A stretch of DNA of 6,742 nt. It comes from an uncultured Collinsella sp. GTDB taxonomy: Bacteria > Actinomycetota > Coriobacteriia > Coriobacteriales > Coriobacteriaceae. The notes beneath the pieces were generated by a model. It had not been told where the DNA came from and did no database searches. It was given only the letters and a program-made list of their open reading frames with translations. This document shows, in pieces, positions 1 through 5,680 of this stretch. Location of the stretch: NCBI GenBank assembly GCA_902494605.1, contig CABUUG010000104.1, positions 1 through 6,742 on the forward strand. The letters run 5' to 3'. Numbering within the stretch: the first letter of the stretch is position 1; each line of letters begins with the position of its first letter. The position numbers were made by a program, and so were the translations under genes.

Positions 1-1046
1 CTGTCAACGCTATCTCGATCGAGCGTGACGAGGCCGTTGGTGCGGTTGACCTCGATGCGTATCGAGACATTTGGGTATTCGTGCAGACCGACGAGCGCGA
101 TACGGTGACTCCCGTTGCCTATGAGCTTATGGGCAAGGGCCGCGAGCTTGCCGATGCTCGCGGCTGCCGTCTGGTGGCACTGGCCGGCATGGGCCCCGAG
201 GGTTCTCTCGGCGACCTGGAGCATCTGGTTTGCGCGGGCGCCGACGAAGTCCTGGCCTGTCGCGACGAGCGCCTGCGCCAAAACGATGCGGAGGTCTACG
301 CCCGCTTGATCTGCGATTTGGTAGCCGAATGCAAACCCGAGGCCATCCTATACGGTGCGACCGCCTTTGGCCGCGAACTGGCACCCGGCGTTGCCGTGCG
401 CTTGCAGACGGGCCTTACGGCTGACTGCACCGTACTTTCGATGGATACGGAGACGGGACTGCTGCAACAGACGCGTCCGGCGTTTGGCGGCAACCTGATG
501 GCCACCATCGTCTGCCCCAATCATCGTCCCCAGATGGCAACGGTTCGTCCCGGCATCTTTAAGGCGCCCGACTTTGACTACGACCGCTCCGGCACGATCA
601 CCCAGATATCGCTTGCGGATGATGCTAAGGCCCGTGTCGAGATCTCGATTCCCGCCGAGGAGTGGAGGCAGCAGGTCTCGATCGCCGATGCCGAGCGCTT
701 GGTCGTGGTGGGCCGCGGCATTGGCTCCAAGAAGAATCTGCCCCTGATGCGAAGGCTCGCCGAGGCTCTGGGAGCCGAGCTTGGTTGCACGCGACCTGTC
801 GTGGAGGCCGGCTGGTTGGAGTATCACCATCAGATTGGCCAGACCGGCGTATCGGTTTCGCCCAAGCTTCTCGTGAGTATCGGTGTTTCGGGCGCCATCC
901 AGCATCTTGCCGGCATCGGTGGGGCGGAGTGCATTATCGCCATCAACGAGGACCCGGATGCCCCCATTTTCGGTGCTGCCCAGTACAAGGTTGTTGGGGA
1001 CGCCGTCGAGGTCGTCGAGGAGCTACTGGCCCAGCTTGAGCGCTAA
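1..1046 (+). CDS. etfA: Electron-transfer flavoprotein alpha subunit (FixB/EtfA family), 5' end outside the window
   Basis: The alpha subunit of a heterodimeric ETF binds FAD and, with EtfB, passes electrons between a flavin dehydrogenase and another carrier in the cytoplasm. The frame is open from base 3, with 347 visible residues. There is no usable start codon before the GTG at 81, which lies inside the conserved opening strand (YRDIWVFVQ), so the true start is upstream. Family signatures are intact. TRPAFGG lies at 471-491 and is followed by a CPxxRPQMATVRPG stretch. The C-terminal FAD domain has TRPVVEAGW, IGQTG (837-848 for GQTG), SGAIQHLAG (888-914) and AINEDPDAPIF (939-971). The first residues (VNAISIERD) precede the usual start of the family and resemble the end of a 4Fe-4S ferredoxin domain, as in ferredoxin-fused EtfA proteins such as CarE and LctC. 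An etfB neighbour upstream is expected but not visible. The last 4 bases overlap the convergent HD gene. Confidence 0.95.
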   Translation, partial: VNAISIERDEAVGAVDLDAYRDIWVFVQTDERDTVTPVAYELMGKGRELADARGCRLVALAGMGPEGSLGDLEHLVCAGADEVLACRDERLRQNDAEVYARLICDLVAECKPEAILYGATAFGRELAPGVAVRLQTGLTADCTVLSMDTETGLLQQTRPAFGGNLMATIVCPNHRPQMATVRPGIFKAPDFDYDRSGTITQISLADDAKARVEISIPAEEWRQQVSIADAERLVVVGRGIGSKKNLPLMRRLAEALGAELGCTRPVVEAGWLEYHHQIGQTGVSVSPKLLVSIGVSGAIQHLAGIGGAECIIAINEDPDAPIFGAAQYKVVGDAVEVVEELLAQLER

Positions 1047-1855
1047 GCGCGCGCCAGCCAGTCGCGCATCTCGTCCTTTAGGCGGCTCCAGGTTGCCTGC
1101 GTGGCGGGGTCGGTAAAGGGCCGCGTAATGCCAAAGGGCGCGTCGAGCAGGCGGTGGATATCACCCTGTTCGCGCGCCAGCGCACGGCTTGCCGGATAGA
1201 CGAGCTCAAACATAAAGCAGATAAGCCCCACCAAGAAGTCGGCGGGCTCATCGCGCTCATCGCGTGCGACGCAGCGGTGCTCGTCAAAGGCGGCAAGTGT
1301 CGGCGACGAGAAACGGCTGCCGAGAAACGTCTTCTCGTCCACCTTGAGGATAGTGTCGACGGTGCTGTCGGCGATGGTGCGCATAATGTCGATCTTGTCA
1401 CCATCGCGCACGATATCGCAGAAGCTCCGCGTGCGCACGTCGAGCCGCGCGGGTAGGCGGAAATCGCTGTGATAGGCAATGCTCGCTCGGATGAGCTCAT
1501 CTTCTGCCGGGTCATCGATAAAGTCGCGGATGCTCGTTACGGCGGGTGCATCGGCGGGATTCTCGCCAAAGAGGACCTCGATCCCCAGCGCCGCATGGCT
1601 CATGCTCTCGGCGTCCTTAAAGGTGTCCCAGCGTCGCAGCTGCTCAAAGCGGCCCATATCGTGTAGCAGGCCGCAAAGCCATGCCAGGTCAATATCTTCT
1701 GACGACCAGCCCTGCTCGCGCGCTACGGCATCGCATGCCTCGGCCACGTGGTACGTATGCTCGATTTTGAGCGCGATGCGTGGGTTGGTGGCGTCGTAGG
1801 CATCGGTGTAGCTTTTGAAGGCCGCGCGCGCCCGGTCTCGATCGATAGCTGTCAT
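1043..1855 (-). CDS. HD-domain metal-dependent phosphohydrolase, specific substrate unknown
   Basis: A 270-residue soluble protein with the metal-binding pattern of the HD superfamily. H33 lies in EHTYHV, the H65-D66 doublet in GLLHDMGRFE, H87 in a SHAALG stretch, H129 in IAYHSDFRLP and D153 in RDGDKID. These positions fit an intact HD domain over roughly residues 25-165, with a helical C-terminal part of unknown role. HD proteins of this kind hydrolyse phosphate esters of nucleotides or related molecules; the substrate cannot be read from the sequence. It lacks the RelA/SpoT partner domains and the HD-GYP signature, so neither (p)ppGpp nor c-di-GMP hydrolysis should be assumed. The ATG at 1853-1855 is supported by an AGGAAG Shine-Dalgarno (bases 1861-1866 on the plus strand) with 5-nt spacing. 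The gene is divergent from azlC and convergent with etfA, whose stop codon overlaps its own. Confidence 0.88.
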   Translation of the reverse strand: MTAIDRDRARAAFKSYTDAYDATNPRIALKIEHTYHVAEACDAVAREQGWSSEDIDLAWLCGLLHDMGRFEQLRRWDTFKDAESMSHAALGIEVLFGENPADAPAVTSIRDFIDDPAEDELIRASIAYHSDFRLPARLDVRTRSFCDIVRDGDKIDIMRTIADSTVDTILKVDEKTFLGSRFSSPTLAAFDEHRCVARDERDEPADFLVGLICFMFELVYPASRALAREQGDIHRLLDAPFGITRPFTDPATQATWSRLKDEMRDWLARA

Positions 1856-1895
1856 AATGACTTCCTAAAAAGTTGTGTCTTTCGATCCGGTGGCA

Positions 1896-1922
1896 ATTGT
1901 AGGTGAACTCGGTTGCTGTCGG
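1896..1922 (-). promoter_or_regulatory. Possible promoter of the HD-domain gene
   Basis: Read on the minus strand, TACAAT (1901-1896) matches the -10 consensus at 5 of 6 positions and lies about 40 bases upstream of the HD gene's start. A CCGACA hexamer (1922-1917) could be a -35 element, but the spacer is only 15 bp, shorter than ideal. No equally good promoter was found for the divergent azlC gene in the same gap. Confidence 0.3.
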
Positions 1923-1981
1923 ATGATGATTCTGCCGTGTCGCTACATGCGGCTCGGAGACCTTGTCAGGATGAGAAGCGT

Positions 1982-2674
1982 ATGGTGCTCAAAATCGTTA
2001 GAACCGTCTGGCCAGTGATGCTTACCTATGTTGCAATAGGCGCGCCGTGCGGAATGATCATGGGGCAGACGGGAATGGAGCCCTGGATGGTCTTTGCCCT
2101 GAGCAGCACGTTTGTGACGGGCAGCGGCCAGTTTATGATCTGCAATCTTTGGCTGGCGGGCGTACCGGCACCTTCGATTATCGCGAGCGTCGCCGCCATC
2201 TCCTCGCGTTTTGCACTATATTCGGCATCGCTTGCCCCGCATCTGAAGAGTGCCTCGAAGTGTCAGACGCTGGCGGTCACCGCGACGCTTACCGAAGAAG
2301 CGTACGGCATCTCGCTAGCCAATTTGGTCGAGAAGGACGACTGGGGCCCGCGTGAGTCCTTCGTGCTCAACGTGATCCTTATCGCAACATGGGGCGTTTC
2401 GTGTACGACGGGCGGCATCGTCGGCACCGTTGTCGATGTTCCCACCGCCATTGCAGCTTTTGTCTGCACCTCGCTCTTTATCTGCCTGCTCTTTTCGCAG
2501 CGGCTGTCGCGCGGCAACGTTGTCGCGGCGGTTTCGGGCGCGGTGTCCGTCGCCGTATGCAAGTTCTTGGGCCTCGCGAATATTGCCGTGCCGGCAAGCG
2601 TCGTGGTCGGCATTGCCATTGCGCTGGCGTGCGATGCTGTATTTGACGGAAGAGGTGCCCGCGATGCCCGTTAA
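1982..2674 (+). CDS. azlC: AzlC-family branched-chain amino acid exporter, large subunit
   Basis: The integral membrane large subunit of an AzlCD-type exporter, which moves branched-chain amino acids or analogues out of the cell together with the small AzlD subunit. From the ATG at 1982 it has 230 residues, normal for the family. An opening hydrophobic segment (WPVMLTYVAIGAPCG) is followed by SSTFVTGSGQF near residues 41-51, then SRFALYSASLAPH at about 75-87, TEEAYG near 104-109, and four further hydrophobic segments. The LRH commonly seen before LLYxASLAPH in this family reads SRF here. The frame extends upstream to TTG 1913 and GTG 1937, but ATG 1982 gives the usual short N-terminus, and the sequence before it (AGGA, then GAGAAG) offers modest ribosome-binding potential. 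The 3' end overlaps azlD by 11 bp, which implies translational coupling. Confidence 0.88.
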   Translation: MVLKIVRTVWPVMLTYVAIGAPCGMIMGQTGMEPWMVFALSSTFVTGSGQFMICNLWLAGVPAPSIIASVAAISSRFALYSASLAPHLKSASKCQTLAVTATLTEEAYGISLANLVEKDDWGPRESFVLNVILIATWGVSCTTGGIVGTVVDVPTAIAAFVCTSLFICLLFSQRLSRGNVVAAVSGAVSVAVCKFLGLANIAVPASVVVGIAIALACDAVFDGRGARDAR

Positions 2675-2987
2675 CGAGTTCTTGGTTCTGTGGCTGTCGT
2701 CGTGGGCTGCTATCGCGTTCTTTCGCATCGCGCCGGCGTTCGCCTTGCGCGGGCGGACCCTGTCGCCCCGCATTACCGAGGCCCTGGGCTATATCCCGCC
2801 CGCTGCCTTTGCCGCGCTGGTCGCCAACGACTTGGTGAGCCCCGGCGCGTTCGACGCGGGATTCTGGCCTGCCTTGGTTCCCTGGATTGCGGCCGCCGGC
2901 GTCGTGGCCGTGGCGGTCAAGACAAAATCGATGCTGTGGTGCTGCGTCTCGGGCATCGTACTCTATATCGTCTTGAGCCTTATATAG
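2664..2987 (+). CDS. azlD: AzlD-family branched-chain amino acid exporter, small subunit
   Basis: A 107-residue hydrophobic protein with the AzlD layout. An N-terminal helix is followed by a charged RGRTLSPR loop and IPPAAFAALVAND (the conserved IPPAxLAAL-like segment). A third and a fourth hydrophobic segment (PWIAAAGVVAVAV and VSGIVLYIVLSLI) close the protein. It is the partner of AzlC in the exporter. ATG 2664 is chosen because AGAGG at 2651-2655 lies 8 nt upstream; an in-frame ATG at 2634 would add ten residues (MLYLTEEVPA) with no better site. It overlaps the end of azlC by 11 bp, so the two are co-translated. No convincing terminator follows it in the 150-bp gap before the permease gene. 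Confidence 0.88.
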   Translation: MPVNEFLVLWLSSWAAIAFFRIAPAFALRGRTLSPRITEALGYIPPAAFAALVANDLVSPGAFDAGFWPALVPWIAAAGVVAVAVKTKSMLWCCVSGIVLYIVLSLI

Positions 2988-3061
2988 GGCTGGCGTCGCG
3001 GGCGCCGAATCTCGTTCCATCCCAACTTGTAGAATTTTTCACCGAGCTGGTCTATTTCTTC

Positions 3062-3073
3062 TGGTACCATGGT
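3062..3073. promoter_or_regulatory. Operator-like TGGT-ACCA-TGGT palindrome upstream of the permease
   Basis: Two perfect 8-bp palindromes overlap here: TGGTACCA (3062-3069) and ACCATGGT (3066-3073). They lie in a locally AT-richer stretch about 65 bp before the kdgT-like gene. GntR-family repressors often use TGGTnnnACCA-type half-sites, so this could be an operator. The regulator is not in the window and no clear -35/-10 pair could be assigned. A TAGAAT hexamer at 3030-3035 is one weak -10 candidate. Confidence 0.25.
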
Positions 3074-3137
3074 CAAACTTTACTGTAGCAAAGCGTGACG
3101 TGGGCTTTTGTGCCCCGTCAGCGGAAATGGGGGTTTC

Positions 3138-4160
3138 ATGGCACAGGAAGCAACCGCCAACGAGCAAAAGAAATTCAAGGTCCCGCGCATCCCGGGCGAC
3201 ATCATGATCTATCCGATGATCGTCGGTCTTTTGCTCAACACCTTCTGCCCGCAGGTTTTTGAGATCGGCGGCTTCTTTACGGCTGCCTGCCGCGGTGGGT
3301 CCAATACCATCGTCGCCGCGATCCTGCTGTTTGTGGGCGCCGGCATCAGCTTTAAGTCCACGCCGGGCGCCATCAAGACCGGTATCGTCGTGCTGATCCC
3401 CAAGCTGGTCGTCGCAGCGGCTCTCGGCCTGGGCGTGGCATATTTCTTTAACGACAACTTCCTGGGTCTGAGCTCCGTGTCTATCATCGGCGGCATTACG
3501 TTTTGCAACATGGCGCTCTATACGGGCATCATGGGCGAGTTCGGCGATGAGTCCGAGCAGGGCGCCGTCGGTATCCTGTTCTTTACGGCCGGCCCCGCCG
3601 TCACGATGATCATCCTTGGTGTTTCGGGCCTTGCCAACATCCCTGTCGGTACTATCATCGGCTCCATTTTGCCGCTCGTTATCGGCATGGTTCTGGGCAA
3701 CCTGTTCCCGTTTATCAAGAACCTGCTAGTTCCCGGTGCCAACCCTGCGATTGCCGTCATCGGATTTCAGCTTGGCGCGTCCATGAGCCTGTCGAGCTTT
3801 ATCACCGGTGGTATTTCCGGCATCTTGCTGGGCCTTGTCACGCTGTTTGTCGTCGGTCCCATCACCTTTGCGTTCGAGCGCCTGTGCGGTGGTAACGGCA
3901 AGGCTGCCGTGGCTTGCTCCACCATCGCCGGCACGGCTATGACCACGCCGGTTGCTCTCGCCGAGGTCGCGCCGCGCTACGCCGAGCTTGCGCCCACCGC
4001 GTACGCCCAGATCGCCACTGCCGTTATCATCACGGCAATCATGGCTCCGATTCTGACCGGCTGGGTCGACAAGAAGTTCTGTCAGGGCAAGGAGGACCTG
4101 TCGCCTGCCGGTGTCGAGGCCATCGAGGAGGCCGTCGCGACCGACATCGATGGCGAGTAG
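3138..4160 (+). CDS. kdgT: 2-keto-3-deoxygluconate permease (KdgT family)
   Basis: A polytopic inner-membrane protein of 340 residues; E. coli KdgT has about 327. The family imports 2-keto-3-deoxygluconate, an intermediate of pectin and hexuronate breakdown, by cation symport. Recognisable features are the N-terminal RIPGDIM segment (17-23; KIPGGMM in E. coli), GPAVTMIILG (152-161), AGTAMTTPVALAE (264-276), and the end region with ATAVIITAIMAPILT. About ten hydrophobic segments are visible. It ends in an acidic tail (SPAGVEAIEEAVATDIDGE). The ATG at 3138 follows a GGGGG stretch 4-5 nt upstream; the alternative TTG at 3108 would add ten unsupported residues. No KDG kinase, KDPG aldolase or hexuronate enzyme is adjacent, so the substrate rests on family membership alone. 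A related sugar acid remains possible. Confidence 0.85.
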   Translation: MAQEATANEQKKFKVPRIPGDIMIYPMIVGLLLNTFCPQVFEIGGFFTAACRGGSNTIVAAILLFVGAGISFKSTPGAIKTGIVVLIPKLVVAAALGLGVAYFFNDNFLGLSSVSIIGGITFCNMALYTGIMGEFGDESEQGAVGILFFTAGPAVTMIILGVSGLANIPVGTIIGSILPLVIGMVLGNLFPFIKNLLVPGANPAIAVIGFQLGASMSLSSFITGGISGILLGLVTLFVVGPITFAFERLCGGNGKAAVACSTIAGTAMTTPVALAEVAPRYAELAPTAYAQIATAVIITAIMAPILTGWVDKKFCQGKEDLSPAGVEAIEEAVATDIDGE

Positions 4161-4184
4161 CAATCGCTATCAATCAATGATGCC

Positions 4185-4201
4185 GGCGTGCAATTCGCGC
4201 C
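4185..4201. other. Small hairpin just after the permease gene
   Basis: GGCGTG (4185-4190) can pair with CGCGCC (4196-4201) around a CAATT loop, six pairs with one G-U. It has no T-tract and lies 24 bases after the kdgT stop. It may simply stabilise the 3' end of the mRNA, or be chance in GC-rich DNA. Confidence 0.3.
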
Positions 4202-4205
4202 GTCC

Positions 4206-4249
4206 GAGCGCCCGAACAGAAACTGTTTTGCAGTGATGTTCGGGCGCTC
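4206..4249. repeat. Compound inverted repeat with perfect 12-bp arms
   Basis: GAGCGCCCGAAC (4206-4217) is the exact reverse complement of GTTCGGGCGCTC (4238-4249). The 20-nt interior holds a second small stem, ACTG (4222-4225) with CAGT (4231-4234), around a TTTTG loop. The structure is strong but is not followed by a T-tract on either strand, so it is not a classical intrinsic terminator. It could stabilise the end of the kdgT transcript, act as a terminator of atypical form, or serve as an operator, since it abuts an extended -10-like motif at 4250. Confidence 0.75.
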
Positions 4250-4258
4250 TGCTATGAT
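4250..4258 (+). promoter_or_regulatory. Possible extended -10 promoter of the diguanylate cyclase gene
   Basis: The bases TG-C-TATGAT form an extended -10 element (TGn followed by a hexamer matching TATAAT at 5 of 6). There is no good -35; TTGCAG at 4228-4233 is 19 bp away and matches weakly, which extended -10 promoters tolerate. Transcription would begin near 4265, giving a leader of about 85 nt. The preceding inverted repeat covers the -35 region, so a protein bound there would block or recruit polymerase. Confidence 0.35.
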
Positions 4259-4259
4259 T

Positions 4260-4292
4260 CCCTTTATCCCTGCGGAGTAAAGGGGTTTTATT
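4260..4292 (+). terminator. Candidate intrinsic terminator downstream of the permease
   Basis: CCCTTTA (4260-4266) pairs with TAAAGGG (4278-4284) across an 11-nt loop; a T-G wobble (4259/4285) extends the stem to eight pairs. GTTTTATT (4285-4292) follows as an imperfect T-tract. It would stop transcripts coming from kdgT. The stem is only moderately stable, so this is a probable rather than certain terminator. Confidence 0.45.
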
Positions 4293-4294
4293 GC

Positions 4295-4310
4295 CCTGAT
4301 TCGAATTGGG
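4295..4310. other. Imperfect palindrome centred on ATTCGAAT in the leader of the cyclase gene
   Basis: The 8-bp palindrome ATTCGAAT (4299-4306) is flanked by CC and GG, giving a 16-base dyad with two mismatched positions that are G-U pairs in RNA. It could be a protein site or a weak RNA hairpin. No known motif was recognised. Confidence 0.2.
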
Positions 4311-4348
4311 CGATTCTGACCATTCGGATATTGAAGGGATGGCGTCTA

Positions 4349-5491
4349 GTGGTTAAGGCACTCAAGATTGAGATATTCCTGCTATGCATGATTGTTCTTA
4401 TCGGGCTTGCCGCGCGAAGTCGTCGCTCCTTGTTCTCGAGCACCCTGCAGCTATTGTTTAGCATGCTTGGCTACACCTCTGCCGCGTACATATTATTCGA
4501 TATGATCTGGACGCTTTCGGATGGTGCGGACGGCACGTTGGGTATTGCTGCCAACTGGATTTCCAACGCGGTTTCGTTTTCGCTCTTTGCCATCGCGTGT
4601 CTCATTTGGTTTATCTATTCCGAGACGATGCAGGGCTCTCGCCTTGTGACCTCGCGCTATAGGGTGGTGCTTGTAACGTTGCCTACGGCTCTGGTGGTCG
4701 TGCTGGCTTTTACCAGTTACTGGACGCACGCCTTGTTCTATATCGATTCGCAGGGCGTGTATCGTCGCGGCTTTGCCTATATGATCCAGCCCATTGTCAG
4801 CTACTGTTACGTTATACATACGTCCCTGCATGCGTTTGTGCAATCTCGCAGGGTCGAGAGCCTGCAGACGAAGGCTATCTATCGAACCTTGGCATTTTTC
4901 GCCATTCCGGCCCTGGTGGGCGGTACCTTTCAGATCGTATACTCGGTGCCTGGCCTTTGTGTCGGCATAATGATTAGCATGTTGCTGCTCTATATCATCT
5001 GCCAGGAGCAACTGATCTCGACCGACCCGTTGACTGGCCTCAACAATCGCAACCGTTTTGAGACCTATATGCTGTCGCTCTTTTCAAATGTGGATCAGGC
5101 CGAAGATGTGTATCTGCTTATGATGGACGCTGACGGCTTTAAGCAGATTAACGATCGTTATGGACATGTGGAGGGCGACCATGCTCTTCAGGTCATATCC
5201 GCTGCGCTCAAAGAAGTCTGCTCGGCGTCTGGTGGCTTTATCGCGCGTTATGGTGGCGATGAGTTCGTGGTGCTCCAAAAGGCAGCGGCGGAACAGGATA
5301 TCATGCATCTGTGCGCGACAATCAACGACGAGCTCGCGCATGCCGAGGTGCCGTATCTGTTGCGGATGTCCATCGGCTATGCACGGGTCGGTGATAGTGT
5401 CGATACCTGGCAAGACTTGCTTCGCGCTGCCGATGCGGAGCTCTACCGCGTCAAGGCCGATAAAAAGAAAGCCGGCGTCCAGATACGCTAG
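4349..5491 (+). CDS. Membrane-bound diguanylate cyclase with a seven-helix N-terminal sensor region
   Basis: This protein makes cyclic di-GMP from two GTP. From GTG 4349 it has 380 residues. Residues about 7-220 form seven hydrophobic helices resembling the HisKA_7TM type of sensor region, with no long periplasmic domain. The GGDEF domain starts at DPLTGLNNRNRF (residue 226). The metal-site D260 in DADGFKQIND, N268, D277 in YGHVEGD, and an intact GGDEF at 302-306 (5252-5266) predict an active enzyme. The inhibitory I-site RxxD normally found nine residues before GGDEF is replaced by ASGG (293-296), so product inhibition through that site is unlikely. GTG 4349 is preferred because AAGGGA (4334-4339) lies 9 nt upstream; the in-frame TTG at 4331 has no ribosome binding site and adds six residues. 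There is no EAL domain and no recognisable c-di-GMP effector in the window. Confidence 0.9.
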   Translation: MVKALKIEIFLLCMIVLIGLAARSRRSLFSSTLQLLFSMLGYTSAAYILFDMIWTLSDGADGTLGIAANWISNAVSFSLFAIACLIWFIYSETMQGSRLVTSRYRVVLVTLPTALVVVLAFTSYWTHALFYIDSQGVYRRGFAYMIQPIVSYCYVIHTSLHAFVQSRRVESLQTKAIYRTLAFFAIPALVGGTFQIVYSVPGLCVGIMISMLLLYIICQEQLISTDPLTGLNNRNRFETYMLSLFSNVDQAEDVYLLMMDADGFKQINDRYGHVEGDHALQVISAALKEVCSASGGFIARYGGDEFVVLQKAAAEQDIMHLCATINDELAHAEVPYLLRMSIGYARVGDSVDTWQDLLRAADAELYRVKADKKKAGVQIR

Positions 5492-5533
5492 AAAAAAGGC
5501 GCACGACCGTTGCGATGGTCGTGCGCCCTTTTT
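5492..5533. terminator. Strong bidirectional intrinsic terminator
   Basis: Six A residues (5492-5497) precede GGCGCACGACC (5498-5508), an 8-nt loop, the exact complement GGTCGTGCGCC (5517-5527), then C and five T residues (5529-5533). The perfect 11-bp GC-rich stem, flanked by an A-tract and a T-tract, works in both directions. It begins immediately after the stop codon of the diguanylate cyclase and also faces transcripts arriving from the EamA gene on the other strand. Confidence 0.93.
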
Positions 5534-5573
5534 GCGTTTGCGGGGGCCACCGGCCATAACGCCCAGGCGCGGT

Positions 5574-5596
5574 GCGGCAAGACGAGCGTCTGCCGC
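5574..5596. other. GC-rich stem-loop in the 3' intergenic region
   Basis: GCGGCA (5574-5579) pairs with TGCCGC (5591-5596), and GAC (5581-5583) with GTC (5588-5590), around a GAGC loop with one bulged A at 5580. That makes nine pairs in all, with no T-tract on either side. It lies between the terminator and the end of the EamA gene, a roughly 150-bp stretch in which I see no gene. It could be part of the EamA mRNA 3' end. Confidence 0.45.
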
Positions 5597-5680
5597 CGCG
5601 GCTCGGTACGAAATCAACGAGAGCCAGTGCATTCCATTAAGCTAAAGTGTGTGAAGGCTCTCTCTAAAAAGGTGAGCTCG

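Noticed and set aside
348..905. Minus-strand open frame of 185 codons inside etfA
   Set aside because: It lies wholly opposite a well-conserved ETF gene, has no family features and no ribosome binding site; such antisense frames are common in GC-rich DNA.
1040..1050. GCGC-TAA-GCGC hairpin as a terminator for etfA or the HD gene
   Set aside because: Only four pairs around a 3-nt loop and no T-tract in either direction.
1913..1981. Longer azlC starting at TTG 1913
   Set aside because: The extra 23 residues are polar and not family-like, and the TTG lies close to the divergent HD promoter; ATG 1982 gives the normal length.
2988..3020. GGCG...CGCC hairpin after azlD as a terminator
   Set aside because: Four pairs, no T-tract; too weak to call.
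3726..4163. Minus-strand open frame opposite the permease gene
   Set aside because: Gly/Asp/Arg-rich antisense shadow of a conserved transporter.
4260..4348. c-di-GMP riboswitch in the leader of the cyclase gene
   Set aside because: The GEMM-type conserved core and tetraloop/receptor elements are not present; only a simple hairpin and a small dyad are seen.
4493..5011. Minus-strand open frame opposite the diguanylate cyclase membrane region
   Set aside because: Antisense shadow of a recognisable protein, with no recognisable domain and no Shine-Dalgarno sequence.
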